From: Duganella sp. 1224
GTDB lineage: Bacteria; Pseudomonadota; Gammaproteobacteria; Burkholderiales; Burkholderiaceae_D
NCBI RefSeq assembly: GCF_013408245.1
Contig: NZ_JACBYS010000001.1
Location: forward strand, 62,001-126,000
DNA: 64,000 bases
Reading direction: 5' to 3'
This document shows, piece by piece, positions 17,208-27,331 of the stretch; the first letter of the stretch is position 1; every line of letters starts with the position of its first letter. The notes beneath the pieces were generated by a model that did not search any database, was not told the DNA's origin, and was given only the letters and a program-made list of their open reading frames with translations. Position numbers and translations under genes: made by a program.

Positions 17208-19475
17208 GTGCGTACATTTACCAGGTCGCTGCTCAAGTATGGCCCGCGCTGGCTGCTGGGCATCCTCATCACGCTGGCCGGCGTGTTCTACACGCTGGAC
17301 TGGTTCAGCAACGATACCGTGGCGCGGCTGGACAACCTGTGGGCCGGCGAGCGCATGAAGCTGGAGCGGCCGGTGCTGGACAAGCGCATCGTCATCGTCG
17401 ACATCGACGGCAAGTCGCTGACCGAGTTCGGCCGCTTCCCGTGGAGCCGCAACGTCCAGGCCAGCCTGATTTCGCAGCTGACCGACCGCTACCAGGTGAA
17501 GGCAGTCGGCTACGATATTTCCTTCCCCGAGCCGGACACCTCGTCCGGCTACAACGTGCTGGAAAAGCTGTCCAACACCGCGCTGAAGGACGTGCCGGCG
17601 CTGCGCCAGCGGCTGGCAGAACTGAAACCGGTGATGGACTACGACGGCGTGTTCGCCGCCGCGCTGAAGGACAAGCCGGTGATCCTCGGCTTCAACCTGT
17701 CGCCCGACCAGATCAAGGGCGCGCTGCCCAAGCCGCTGTTTTCCGAGGCCGATCTGAACGGGCGCGAACTGACCGCCTACAACGCCCCCGGCTTCGAGGC
17801 CAATGTGCCGGTGCTGACACAGGCCGCCGCTGGCGCCGGCAGCTTCTCGGTGGTCACCGATCCGGACGGCATCGTCCGCACCGCTTACCTGATCCAGCAG
17901 GTGGGCGACAACTACTATCCGTCGCTGGCGCTGGCCACCGCCTCGCTGTACCTGGATGCGCTGGCGGTCAAGCCGCTGCTGACCGACACCGCCGACCAGT
18001 TATCGCAGCTGCAGCGTGACAGCGGCGGCTACGATTACCTGACCATGCTGCTGCCGGGGCGCAAGCAGCGTCCGATCCCGGTGGGCGAAGGGATGAGCAC
18101 GGTGATCCAGTACCACGGCCCCGGCGGCCCGCATGGCGGGTCGTTCCGCTACGTGTCGGCGGCCGACGTGCTGACGGGCCGCGCGCCGGCGGACGTGCTC
18201 AAGGGCACGGCCGTGCTGATCGGCACCACCGCGCCCGGCCTGGTCGACCTGCGCGCCACGCCGGTCAACCCCGAATATCCGGGCGTGGAAATCCACGCCA
18301 ATATTATCCGCTCCATCCTCGACAACAGCTTCAAGCTGCGGCCCGACTGGGCGTGGCCGGCCGAGGCGCTGACCATCTTGCTGCTGGGCCTGGCGCTGAG
18401 TTTTGGCCTGGCCGCGCTGTCGCCGTTGCGCGCCACGCTGGCCGGCGCGCTGGCGCTGGCGGCCGCCTTTGGCGCCAACTACTACCTGTACCGCGAGCTG
18501 GACCTGATTTTCAACCTGGCCATGCTGGTCATCGTCATCGTCAGCGTGTTCGTGCTGAACGTGGTGTGGGGCTATTTCTTCGAGGTGCGCAAGGGCGCGG
18601 CGCTGGTGTCGCGCTTTGGCGAATACGTGGCGCCGGAGCTGGTGGCGCAGATGGCCGAAAATCCGGCGGCCTACAACATGGACGGCGAAAGCCGCGAGCT
18701 GACCGTGATGTTCGTCGACGTGCGCGGCTTCACCACCATCTCCGAGGGGCTGACGCCGAAGCAGCTGCGCGAGTACATCAACCTGTACCTGACGGCGATG
18801 TCGGAGGACATCCGCAGCGCCCACCAGGGCACGCTGGACAAGTACATCGGCGACGCCGTCATGGCCTTCTGGGGCGCGCCGGTGGCGTTCGACGACCACG
18901 CCAGCCGCGCGGTGGCCACCTCGCTGCTGATGCAGGCCAGCGCGCGCCGGCTCAACGACGACTTCCTCGCGCGCGGCTGGCCGGAACTGAAGATCGGCAT
19001 CGGCCTCAATTCCGGCCTGATGCACGTGGGCGACATGGGCTCCAACATCCGCCGCGCGTACACGGTGATGGGCGACGCCGTCAACCTCGGTTCGCGGCTG
19101 GAGGGCATCACCAAGGTGTACGGCGTCGGCATCGCGGTGGGCGAGGCGACGCGCGCGGCGGCGCCGGAATTCTGCTACCGCGAGCTGGACCTGGTGCGGG
19201 TCAAGGGCAAGAACGAGCCGGTGGCCATCTTCGAGCCGGTGGCGCTGGACCAGGACGTGGACGGCGCCACCCGCGCCGAACTGCAGCGCTGGCACGACGC
19301 GCTGGCCGCCGTGCGCGCGCAACGCTGGGACGAGGCCGAGGCAATGTTGGCGGAACTGCAAGCGCTGTCGCCGGAGCGCGGCCTGTACCGCTTGTACACC
19401 GAGCGCATCGCCTACTACCGCGCCCATCCGCCGGGCCAGAACTGGGACGGTGTTACCACGTTCGAGACAAAATAG
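17208..19475 (+). CDS. CHASE2-domain membrane adenylate/guanylate cyclase
   Basis: A 755-aa protein starting at GTG (17208) after TAAGGACC. An N-terminal membrane segment (about 13-30) leads into a periplasmic CHASE2 sensor (DKRIVIVDIDGKSLTEFGRFPWSR, GYDISFPEPD, ATPVNPEYPGVEIHANII). Three consecutive membrane helices (about 383-455) follow, then a class III cyclase domain. Both metal-binding Asp are present (VMFVDVRGF, KYIGDAVMAFWGAP), as is the transition-state pair in VMGDAVNLGSRLE. The Lys in DKYIGD favours ATP, hence cAMP. A C-terminal helical tail follows. CHASE2 cyclases often sit beside FecR-domain genes; here one lies at the far end of the adjoining secretion locus. Confidence 0.92.
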   Translation: MRTFTRSLLKYGPRWLLGILITLAGVFYTLDWFSNDTVARLDNLWAGERMKLERPVLDKRIVIVDIDGKSLTEFGRFPWSRNVQASLISQLTDRYQVKAVGYDISFPEPDTSSGYNVLEKLSNTALKDVPALRQRLAELKPVMDYDGVFAAALKDKPVILGFNLSPDQIKGALPKPLFSEADLNGRELTAYNAPGFEANVPVLTQAAAGAGSFSVVTDPDGIVRTAYLIQQVGDNYYPSLALATASLYLDALAVKPLLTDTADQLSQLQRDSGGYDYLTMLLPGRKQRPIPVGEGMSTVIQYHGPGGPHGGSFRYVSAADVLTGRAPADVLKGTAVLIGTTAPGLVDLRATPVNPEYPGVEIHANIIRSILDNSFKLRPDWAWPAEALTILLLGLALSFGLAALSPLRATLAGALALAAAFGANYYLYRELDLIFNLAMLVIVIVSVFVLNVVWGYFFEVRKGAALVSRFGEYVAPELVAQMAENPAAYNMDGESRELTVMFVDVRGFTTISEGLTPKQLREYINLYLTAMSEDIRSAHQGTLDKYIGDAVMAFWGAPVAFDDHASRAVATSLLMQASARRLNDDFLARGWPELKIGIGLNSGLMHVGDMGSNIRRAYTVMGDAVNLGSRLEGITKVYGVGIAVGEATRAAAPEFCYRELDLVRVKGKNEPVAIFEPVALDQDVDGATRAELQRWHDALAAVRAQRWDEAEAMLAELQALSPERGLYRLYTERIAYYRAHPPGQNWDGVTTFETK

Positions 19476-19680
19476 TAAATAAAAAGTAATAAAAAACAAA
19501 ATTTCATAGCGGGCTGAGCCAAGGCAGTTTACACTTCAATAAAAAATTTCCTGACGGCTAGATTTTCAGCCCACACCCAGCCCGAGCACCCCCAATAACA
19601 ATCAGGTAGAGTCCGCCGTCCGCGACGACGAATCGAGCACGGCGGCACGTTGAAGTCCGCCCCAGTCCGAGGATGTCGTT

Positions 19681-22600
19681 ATGCAAGCCTATCGTCCCTA
19701 CAACCTGCGCCGTAAAGCCCTTGCCGTCCTGGTGGCTGCCTGCTATGCCGGCGCGCACGCCGCGCCCGTCAATCCGACGGTGGTGGCGGGACAGGCCACC
19801 TTCAACCAGCAAGGCAAGACCTTCACCATCACCAACACGCCCAACGCCATCATCAACTGGCAGGGCTTCTCCATCGGCGCCGACGAGATTACCCGCTTCA
19901 TCCAGCAAAGCAGCGACAGCAAGGTGTTGAACCGCGTGATTGGGCAGGACCCGAGCCAGATCCTCGGCTCGCTGCAATCGAACGGCAAGGTATTCCTGAT
20001 CAATCCCAACGGCGTGCTGTTCGGCGCCGGCGCGCGCGTGGACGTCAACGGCCTGGTGGCTTCCAGCCTGACTATCTCGAACGCGGATTTCCTGGCCGGC
20101 AAAAACAACTTCACCGCCGGCGACGTGGCTGGAAAGGTTGCCAACCAGGGCACGATCACCACGCCCAGCGGCGGCCAGATCTTCCTGATCGCGCCGGCGG
20201 TGGAAAACAGCGGCATCATTTCCGCGCCGAATGGCGACGTGGTGCTGGCGGCCGGTCACAGCGTGCAGCTGTTCGACTCCAGGGATCCGAATGTGCAGGT
20301 GGTGGTGTCCTCGCCGGCCGACCAGGCGCTGAACCTGGGCAGCATCGTGGCGCAGGGCGGGCGCGTGGGCGTGTACGGCGCGCTGGTCAACCAGCGCGGC
20401 GCCATCAACGCCAATAGCGCGGTGCGCGGCGAGAACGGCAAGATCGTGCTCAAGGCCAGCGGCACCACGCTGGTGGAGGCGGGCAGCACGACCACCGCCA
20501 CTGGCAGCAACCTCAACACCGGCGGCGACATCCTGCTGCTGGGACAGCAGGTGGGCGTGACCGGCAACGCGCTGGTGGACGCCAGCGGCGCGGCCGGCGG
20601 CGGCAGCGTGCTGGTCGGCGGCGACTACCAGGGCAAGAACGCGGCGGTGATGAACGCCCAGCAGGCTTATGTCGGCAAGGATGCGCTGCTGCGCGCCGAC
20701 GCTACCGACAGCGGCAACGGCGGCAAGGTGGTGGTGTGGAGCGACCAGGCGACGCAGATGCTGGGCGCGATTTCCGCGCGCGGCGGCGCGCAGGGCGGCC
20801 ATGGCGGCCAGGTGGAAACCTCCGGCCATTATCTCGACATGCGCGGCACGGTCGATACGCGCGCGCCCAAGGGCGCCAACGGTTCGCTGCTGCTGGACCC
20901 GAGCGACGTCTATATCGCCGACAGCCTGTCCACCGCCACCGGCTTCGGTATGCTGTGCTGTAATACCCTGACCTCCAACGGCGGCCTGTTCCTCGAAAGC
21001 GGCCACGTGCAGGATTCGCTGCTGCTGACCGGCGTGTTGCAGTCGGCGCTGGCGACCACCGACGTCACCGTCAGCACGGCCAACAGCAACGGCATTGGCA
21101 GCGGCAACATCAACGTGATCAGCCCCTTGCTGTGGACCGGCAACCACGCGCTCAACCTGCACGCCGACGGCGATATCGCGCTGAAGGCGTCGATCAGCGG
21201 CATCGGCGGCGCGCTGAACATGATTTCCGGCGGCGCCATCGTCCAGACCACCAGCCCGATCGATGGCCTGGCCGTGACCAGTCTGACCGCGCTGTCGGCC
21301 GGCAGCATCACGCTGCAAAACAGCGGCAACGCCATCAGCGGGCTGACCACGCTGACCTCGAACGGCGGCGACATCAAGCTGCAGGGCACCAGCTACACGC
21401 TGGGCAACACGGTCGCGGCCGGCGGCCTGACGCTGGACGCCAGCGGCACCATCAACGCCAGCGGCAACGTCTCGGTCGGCGGCACCTTCAAGCTGCAGAG
21501 CGGCAGTTGGGTCCAGAACGCGGCGTCGCTGCCGGGCTTCAGCGCGGGCGACTTCCAGCTCAGCGGCGGCAGCTTCCTGCGCGCGGTGGGTGGCACTGGC
21601 ACGCTGCAGTCGCCGTACCAGCTGGCCGACATTTACGGCTTGCAGGGCGTGGCCTCGCAGCTGTTATCGAGCGCGTATGTGCTGGCCAACGACATCGATG
21701 CCAGCGCCAGCGCCGCCTGGAGCGGCGGCTTTGTGCCGATCGCCAGCGGCAGCGCCTATACCGGCACCTTTGACGGCGCCGGCCATCTGATCTCCGGCCT
21801 GAACATCAGCCGCGCGGGCGTCGACAACGTCGGCATGTTCTCCGCGGTGTCGACTGGCACCATCAGCAACCTGAGGCTGAGCGGCCTCACTGTGACCGGC
21901 CACAGCAATGTTGGCGGACTGGCCGGCTCGGTGAGCAACGCCGCGGCCAGCATCAGCGGCGTCACCGTCAGCGGCGATGTCGAGGGCGTGGGCAATGTGG
22001 GCGCGCTGGTGGGCAATAACGCCGGCGTCATCAGCAACGCCGTCAGCGCCGGCACGGTGACCGGCGACGGTGGCTACAATGCCTCCAATATCGGCGGCCT
22101 GGTTGGCGTGAATACCGGCGCCATCAGCCTGTCGTCGTCCAGCGCGGCGGTGCGCGGCGGCGGCCAGGGCTATACCGGCGGCCTGGTAGGCAGCAACACC
22201 AAGAACGGCAGCGCCATCGGCTCGGTGACGACCTCGTTCGCCAGCGGCGCCGTGTACAGCTCGGGCGAGATCGTCGGCGGCCTGATCGGCGACAACAACG
22301 GCGGTACGCTGAGCAACTCCTATGCCACCGGCAACGTTGACGGCGGCCGCAATGTGGGCGGGCTGGTCGGCCGCAACACCAATGGCAGCACCATCAGCAA
22401 TGCCTACGCCAGCGGCAATGTCAGCGGCAATACCGATGACTACAGCGTCAGCCACGCCAACATCGGCGGCCTGGCCGGCGACCTGTTCGACGGCAGCATC
22501 AGCAATGTGTACAGCACCGGCACGGTGAGCGGGAGCGGCTTCTACCATGTCTACGGCCTGGTCGGCTCGGTCGAGTCGGGCACGCTGAGCAACGGCTACT

Positions 22601-25600
22601 TCGCCCAGACCACGGCCACCTGGTCCGACGCCGCCGGCGGCATCGGCCTGACCGCGGCACAGATGCAGCAGCAGAGCAGCTACGACGGCTTTGGCTTCGG
22701 CAGCGCCTGGCGCATCTACAGCGGCCACACCACGCCATTGCTGAAAGCCTTCCTGACGCCGGTGACGGTGAACGTGAGCGGCGGCGACAGCGTGACCAAG
22801 GTCTACGACGGCCAGTCGGCCGCGTTCAGCGGCAGCGCCAGCGGCGTGCCGCAGTCCGGCGTCAATGGCACGCTGGGCTTCGACGGCGCGGTCAATGCCG
22901 GCACCTATGCGGTGGGCGGCCTGTGGTCAACCCAGTACGACATCAGCTACACCGGTAGCAGCGCCCAGCTGACCATCACGCCGCGCACCGTCACGGCCAC
23001 CGTCAGCGCCACCAAGACCTACGACGGCGTGGCCTACCTGGAAGCGCCGGCCAACTACACCTTCAGCAATCTGGTGACCGGCGACACGCTGGGCGTGCGC
23101 GGCTCGGTGAGCTTCAATGACAAGAACGTCGGCACCAACAAGCCGCTGACGGTGGTCGATGCGGTGTTGACCAACAACGACTACGGCAACTATGTGCTGA
23201 GCGGCGGCGTCAGCGGCAGCGGCAGCATCACGCCGGCCGCGCTGCTGATCAGCGGCCTGAGCGCCAACTCGCGCACCTACGACGGCACCACGGTGGCCAC
23301 GCTGAGCGGCACGCCGATCATCAGCGCCTTCGGCTCGGACGTGGTGACGCTGGGCGGCAGCGGCACGGCCAGCTTCAGCAACAAGAACGTCGGCGAGGGC
23401 AAGCTGGTCACGCTGAGCGGCTTCACCCTGAGCGGCGCGGACGCCGGCAACTACGTGCTGCCGACGCTGAGCGCCGACATCACGCCGGCGCAGCTGAGCA
23501 TCACCGGACTGAGCGCCGCCAGCCGCGTCTACAACCTCGACTACGACGCCATCTCCGGCACCTACGGCCGCAAGGCCACCGTCACTGGCGGCACCCTGCA
23601 GGGCGTGATCGGCAACGACCAGGTCAGTATTACCGGCGCCAGCGGCCTGTTCGCCGACAAGAATGTCGGCACCGGCAAGACGGTCACCGTCAGTGGCCTC
23701 ACGCTGGGCGGCGCCGACGCCGGCAATTACGTGCTGGCCGCCGCGCCATCACTGAGCGCCGACATCACGCCGGCCACGCTGACGCTGACGCTGGCCGGCA
23801 AGCAATACAACAACTCCACCGCCGGCAGCTTTGCCAACGCCACGCTGGGCGGCGTGCTCAGCGGTGCGGAGGGCATCAGCGACGCGGTGTCGCTGGTCAG
23901 CGAGGGCGCCACCGCCACCTACGCCGACAAGAACGTCGGCGTGGCCAAGCTGGTCACGGTCGGCGGCACGCCGCTGAGCCTGGGCGGCGCCGATGCCGGC
24001 AACTATGTCATCGCCGCCAACATCACCGGCGACATCACGGCGCGGCCGCTGTCGACCTGGATCGGCACCGGCCCCGGCTTGTGGAGCGCGGCCAGCAACT
24101 GGGCTGACGGCATCGCCCCGGACGGCGCCAACGTGCTGGCGGCCTCGCTCGGCAGCAGCGCCGGCCTGATCACCTACGACGCCAGCGCCGGCAACACCAC
24201 GCTGGCCACGCTGACGTCCAGCGGCGCGCCATTGACGCTGACCGGCGGCAAGCTGACGCTGACCGGCAAGGGCGACCTGGCGTCCAATGTGTATGGCACG
24301 CTGACGCAAAACGGCGGCGCGCTGGCGGTGCAGGGCCGCCTGTATGCGAGCAACGCGGCGCTGATCAGCGGCGCCTTGAGTGGCGCCAGCGGCAGCGAGA
24401 TCGTGATCGGTGGCCTGAGCCAGAGCGGCGGCATCATCGACAGCAACGGCGCGGTGACCATCGGCAACGGCGGCAACATCGCGCTGGGCAATATCCGCGC
24501 GCAGAGCCTGACGCTGAACGCCGGCGAGGGCGGCAGCATCACGCAGAACAGCGGCGGCCAGCTGGTGGCAGACAGCGTCAGCGCCACCGCCATGCACGAT
24601 ATCGCGCTGACCAACGCCAACAACCACGTGGGCGCGTTTGCCGCCGTGGTCGCCGGGCAGGGCGATATCGCGCTGACCAACACGGTGTCGAGCGGCGAGC
24701 TGGCGCTGGGCGTGTTGAACACCCAGGGCAGCGTGATCATCGACAACCACGGCGGCATCCACACGGCCGGCAGCATTACCGGCGACCGTTCGGTGTCGAT
24801 CACCGCGCACAGCCCGGTCACCATCAACGACACGGTGTCCGGCGGCGACATCACGCTGTCCGCCAGCACCGACATCACGCTGAACGGCGGCTCGCAGCTG
24901 CTGGCCGTCAATTCCATCGGCCTGACGGCCGGCACCAACATCCAGCTGGGCGGCGTGCTGACGGTGCAGCCGGGCGGCAGTATCAACGCGGTGGCCACCA
25001 GCGGCAGCATTTCCACCCTCGGCGGCACGCTGATCAACAGCAGCGGCGCGGCCGTCTCGCTGTCCGCGCCCAACGGTTCCATCAGCACCGTGGGCGGCTC
25101 GATTGCCGGCGGCACCGCGCTGACTGTCAACGATGGCGCCGCTGCCGCAGCGGCCGCGGCAGCTGCCAAGGCGGCCGCCGATGCCGCCGCCGCCAAGGCC
25201 GCGGCCGACGCTGCCGCCGCCAAAGCAGCCGCCGATGCCGCTGCCAAGGCCGCCGCTGACGCTGCCGCCAAAGCGGCTGCCGATGCCGCCGCTGCCAAGG
25301 CCGCCGCCGACGCCGCTGCCGCCAAGGCCGCCGCCGACGCGGCCGCCAAGGCTGCGGCCGATGCCGCCGCGCAGGCCGCCGCTGATGCGGCCGCCAAAGC
25401 CGCCGCCGATGCGGCCGCCAAAGCCGCCGCCGACGCCGCCGCCAAGGCCGCCGCCGACGCCGCCGCCGCCAAGGCCGCCGCCGACGCGGCCGCCGCAGCA
25501 GCAGCGCAGGGCCAGAGCGGCCAGCCGGTGGCGCAGGCGATCAATTCGACGGTCAACATCATCAACAGCAGCAACGCCGGCAGCCAGGCGTCGGGCAGCA

Positions 25601-25719
25601 CGGCCAGCGGCGGCAACAGCGCGCCGGACAACAAGACGCCAGAGGACAAGCGCGCTGCCACCAGCAACACCGACCTTGCCAGCGCCAAGGAACAGACCAA
25701 GAAAATGTACTGCAATTAA
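19681..25719 (+). CDS. TpsA1: giant two-partner-secretion exoprotein with haemagglutinin-type TPS, GLUG and MBG repeats and a Lys/Ala/Asp stalk
   Basis: A 2012-aa secreted protein. After a signal region ([20 protein letters not shown]) comes the TPS domain recognised by TpsB, with the hallmark [21 protein letters not shown] (split here: NPNGVLFG, then GARVDVNG) near residues 109-125. A beta-helix follows, with GLUG-type repeats (about 700-1000: GGLVG.N..G.I.NS.A.G.V). Several MBG/YDG modules come next (about 1030-1460: TKTYDG, F.DKNVG, L.GADAGNYVL) and a further beta-helix. Residues of about 1818-1945 are a Lys-Ala-Ala-Ala-Asp heptad-like rod resembling TolA. The last 60 residues end in Met-Tyr-Cys-Asn. 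Shine-Dalgarno: GAGGATGTC. Probably a surface adhesin or matrix protein. Confidence 0.93.
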   Translation: MQAYRPYNLRRKALAVLVAACYAGAHAAPVNPTVVAGQATFNQQGKTFTITNTPNAIINWQGFSIGADEITRFIQQSSDSKVLNRVIGQDPSQILGSLQSNGKVFLINPNGVLFGAGARVDVNGLVASSLTISNADFLAGKNNFTAGDVAGKVANQGTITTPSGGQIFLIAPAVENSGIISAPNGDVVLAAGHSVQLFDSRDPNVQVVVSSPADQALNLGSIVAQGGRVGVYGALVNQRGAINANSAVRGENGKIVLKASGTTLVEAGSTTTATGSNLNTGGDILLLGQQVGVTGNALVDASGAAGGGSVLVGGDYQGKNAAVMNAQQAYVGKDALLRADATDSGNGGKVVVWSDQATQMLGAISARGGAQGGHGGQVETSGHYLDMRGTVDTRAPKGANGSLLLDPSDVYIADSLSTATGFGMLCCNTLTSNGGLFLESGHVQDSLLLTGVLQSALATTDVTVSTANSNGIGSGNINVISPLLWTGNHALNLHADGDIALKASISGIGGALNMISGGAIVQTTSPIDGLAVTSLTALSAGSITLQNSGNAISGLTTLTSNGGDIKLQGTSYTLGNTVAAGGLTLDASGTINASGNVSVGGTFKLQSGSWVQNAASLPGFSAGDFQLSGGSFLRAVGGTGTLQSPYQLADIYGLQGVASQLLSSAYVLANDIDASASAAWSGGFVPIASGSAYTGTFDGAGHLISGLNISRAGVDNVGMFSAVSTGTISNLRLSGLTVTGHSNVGGLAGSVSNAAASISGVTVSGDVEGVGNVGALVGNNAGVISNAVSAGTVTGDGGYNASNIGGLVGVNTGAISLSSSSAAVRGGGQGYTGGLVGSNTKNGSAIGSVTTSFASGAVYSSGEIVGGLIGDNNGGTLSNSYATGNVDGGRNVGGLVGRNTNGSTISNAYASGNVSGNTDDYSVSHANIGGLAGDLFDGSISNVYSTGTVSGSGFYHVYGLVGSVESGTLSNGYFAQTTATWSDAAGGIGLTAAQMQQQSSYDGFGFGSAWRIYSGHTTPLLKAFLTPVTVNVSGGDSVTKVYDGQSAAFSGSASGVPQSGVNGTLGFDGAVNAGTYAVGGLWSTQYDISYTGSSAQLTITPRTVTATVSATKTYDGVAYLEAPANYTFSNLVTGDTLGVRGSVSFNDKNVGTNKPLTVVDAVLTNNDYGNYVLSGGVSGSGSITPAALLISGLSANSRTYDGTTVATLSGTPIISAFGSDVVTLGGSGTASFSNKNVGEGKLVTLSGFTLSGADAGNYVLPTLSADITPAQLSITGLSAASRVYNLDYDAISGTYGRKATVTGGTLQGVIGNDQVSITGASGLFADKNVGTGKTVTVSGLTLGGADAGNYVLAAAPSLSADITPATLTLTLAGKQYNNSTAGSFANATLGGVLSGAEGISDAVSLVSEGATATYADKNVGVAKLVTVGGTPLSLGGADAGNYVIAANITGDITARPLSTWIGTGPGLWSAASNWADGIAPDGANVLAASLGSSAGLITYDASAGNTTLATLTSSGAPLTLTGGKLTLTGKGDLASNVYGTLTQNGGALAVQGRLYASNAALISGALSGASGSEIVIGGLSQSGGIIDSNGAVTIGNGGNIALGNIRAQSLTLNAGEGGSITQNSGGQLVADSVSATAMHDIALTNANNHVGAFAAVVAGQGDIALTNTVSSGELALGVLNTQGSVIIDNHGGIHTAGSITGDRSVSITAHSPVTINDTVSGGDITLSASTDITLNGGSQLLAVNSIGLTAGTNIQLGGVLTVQPGGSINAVATSGSISTLGGTLINSSGAAVSLSAPNGSISTVGGSIAGGTALTVNDGAAAAAAAAAAKAAADAAAAKAAADAAAAKAAADAAAKAAADAAAKAAADAAAAKAAADAAAAKAAADAAAKAAADAAAQAAADAAAKAAADAAAKAAADAAAKAAADAAAAKAAADAAAAAAAQGQSGQPVAQAINSTVNIINSSNAGSQASGSTASGGNSAPDNKTPEDKRAATSNTDLASAKEQTKKMYCN
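19951..20650 (+). repeat. 700-bp block nearly identical to 27602-28301 (TPS domain of TpsA1 and TpsA2)
   Basis: Aligned by eye without gaps at an offset of 7651 bases, the two blocks differ at roughly 30 positions. From about 20411 to 20650 I see only about two differences. Flanking sequence in both directions falls to ordinary paralogue similarity. The matching copy is inside tpsA2. Confidence 0.85.
25138..25512 (+). repeat. Alanine-rich imperfect repeat (KAAADAA) in tpsA1
   Basis: About 375 bp of GCC/GCG-rich imperfect 21- and 24-base repeats encode K-A-A-A-D-A-A(-A) units, broken once by QAAADAAA. Synonymous codons vary between units, so slippage is less likely than in the tpsA2 tract. 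The amphipathic Lys/Asp pattern predicts a long alpha-helix, as in TolA domain II. Confidence 0.9.
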
Positions 25720-25722
25720 TCC

Positions 25723-27318
25723 ATGGGCCACAACATGACATATAAAATCACGCGCCTGCTCGCAGCTTCCCTTCTGGCTGTGGCGGTGGCGTCGGCGTGG
25801 GGCGCGGACACGGTGGACGACGGCGTCGTCCGCTTTGAGATTTCCCGTTTTGACGTCAAGGGCAACACCTTGCTGCCGCAATCGGAGATCGACGCCGTGC
25901 TGTCCTCCTTCAGCGGCAAGCAGCGCGACTTCGGCGACGTGCAGCGTGCGCTGGAGGCGTTGGAGGCGCGCTACCACCAGCACGGCTACAACGTGGTGAC
26001 CGTCGAACTGCCGGAACAGGAGCTGAACGGCGGCGTGGTCACGCTGCGCGTGGTGGAGACCAAAATTGGCCGCGTGACGGTCAAGAACAACCAGTACTTC
26101 GACGAGGCCAACATCCGCCGCAGCCTGCCGGCGTTGCAGCCGGGCCGCTCGCCCGATCTGAAGGCGGTGTCGGCCAACCTGAAGCAGGGCAACGAGAGCC
26201 CGTCCAAGCAGGTGACCATGAAGCTGCAGAGCAGCGAGCTGCCGGACGAGGTGGACGCGGTGCTGGACGTCAAGGACGAGTCGCCGTGGAAGGTGATGGG
26301 CAACGTCGACAACACCGGCACCGAAGCCAGCGGCAAGACCCACGTCGGCGTCATCCTGCAAAACGCCAACCTGTTCGGGCGCGACCATCTGGCCTCGCTG
26401 CAGTACACCACCTCGGCCGAGGAACCCGGCCGCGTCAAGGTGTATGGCCTGGGCTACCACATTCCGCTGTACGCCTCGGGCGATTCGCTGGACTTCTACG
26501 CCAGCTATTCCAACGTCGATTCCGGCGTGATCAGCGCTGGCGCGCTCAGCCTGGCGGTCAGCGGCAAGGGCGCGGTGTATGGCGCGCGCTACAACCAGGC
26601 GCTGGCCAAGCGCGGCGAGATCGAATCGAAGCTGTCGTACGGCGTGGACGTCAAGGCCTTCAAGAACAGCGTGCTGTTCGAGACGGCCGAACTGGGCAAC
26701 AACGTCACGGTGCGCCCGCTCAGCCTCGGCTATCAGGCCAGCGCGCCGATCGCCCAAGGCGACGTCGGCGGCCAGATCACGCTGGTGCGCAACATCTCCG
26801 GCGGCAGCAATGGCGACCAGCGCGCCTTCACGGCGGCGCGGCTGTATGCCAAGCCAGACTACACCTTGCTGCGCTTCGGCGGCAGCATCACGCGCGCGCT
26901 GCAAAGCCAGTGGCAGTTGCGCGCCATCGTCAACGGCCAGTACACCCGCGACGCGCTGATTCCGGGCGAGCAGTTCGGCGCCGGCGGCGCCACCTCGGTG
27001 CGCGGCTTCATCGAGCGCGAGATTTCCAACGATTCCGGCGTTAGCGTCAACCTCGAGGCGTACACGCCCAATCTGTGCACGCGCACCGGCTGGAACTGCC
27101 GCCTGCTGGGCTTCTACGATACCGCCTACGTCAGCCGCAACAAGGCGCAGCCGGGCGACCTGGACACCACCACCATCGCCAGCGCCGGCCTCGGCGCGCG
27201 CTTCGTGCTGTCCACCTATGTCAACCTGCAACTGGATTATGGCCACGTGACCAAAGCCGGCGCCACCGCCCGCGCCAACGCCAATCGTCTGCACCTGCGT
27301 CTGGGACTGGCCTACTGA
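25723..27318 (+). CDS. TpsB: outer-membrane two-partner-secretion transporter (FhaC/ShlB-like)
   Basis: A 531-aa protein; an alternative ATG at 25735 would give 527 aa. Both starts lead into the signal peptide [21 protein letters not shown]. Two POTRA domains follow ([17 protein letters not shown] and [20 protein letters not shown]), then a 16-strand barrel beginning near [11 protein letters not shown]. The Omp85-superfamily loop-6 motif is [10 protein letters not shown] (VRG[YF]). The barrel ends in the Tyr-terminated strand LRLGLAY. It recognises the TPS domain of TpsA proteins and threads them across the outer membrane. It lies between two tpsA genes, 3 bp after the first and 13 bp before the second, and is the only transporter for both in this window. 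Confidence 0.95.
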   Translation: MGHNMTYKITRLLAASLLAVAVASAWGADTVDDGVVRFEISRFDVKGNTLLPQSEIDAVLSSFSGKQRDFGDVQRALEALEARYHQHGYNVVTVELPEQELNGGVVTLRVVETKIGRVTVKNNQYFDEANIRRSLPALQPGRSPDLKAVSANLKQGNESPSKQVTMKLQSSELPDEVDAVLDVKDESPWKVMGNVDNTGTEASGKTHVGVILQNANLFGRDHLASLQYTTSAEEPGRVKVYGLGYHIPLYASGDSLDFYASYSNVDSGVISAGALSLAVSGKGAVYGARYNQALAKRGEIESKLSYGVDVKAFKNSVLFETAELGNNVTVRPLSLGYQASAPIAQGDVGGQITLVRNISGGSNGDQRAFTAARLYAKPDYTLLRFGGSITRALQSQWQLRAIVNGQYTRDALIPGEQFGAGGATSVRGFIEREISNDSGVSVNLEAYTPNLCTRTGWNCRLLGFYDTAYVSRNKAQPGDLDTTTIASAGLGARFVLSTYVNLQLDYGHVTKAGATARANANRLHLRLGLAY

Positions 27319-27331
27319 CCCGGAGAACAAG

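Noticed and set aside
25138..25512. A separate tolA gene
   Set aside because: The Lys/Ala/Asp repeat is in frame with and inside tpsA1; there is no TolA domain I or III.
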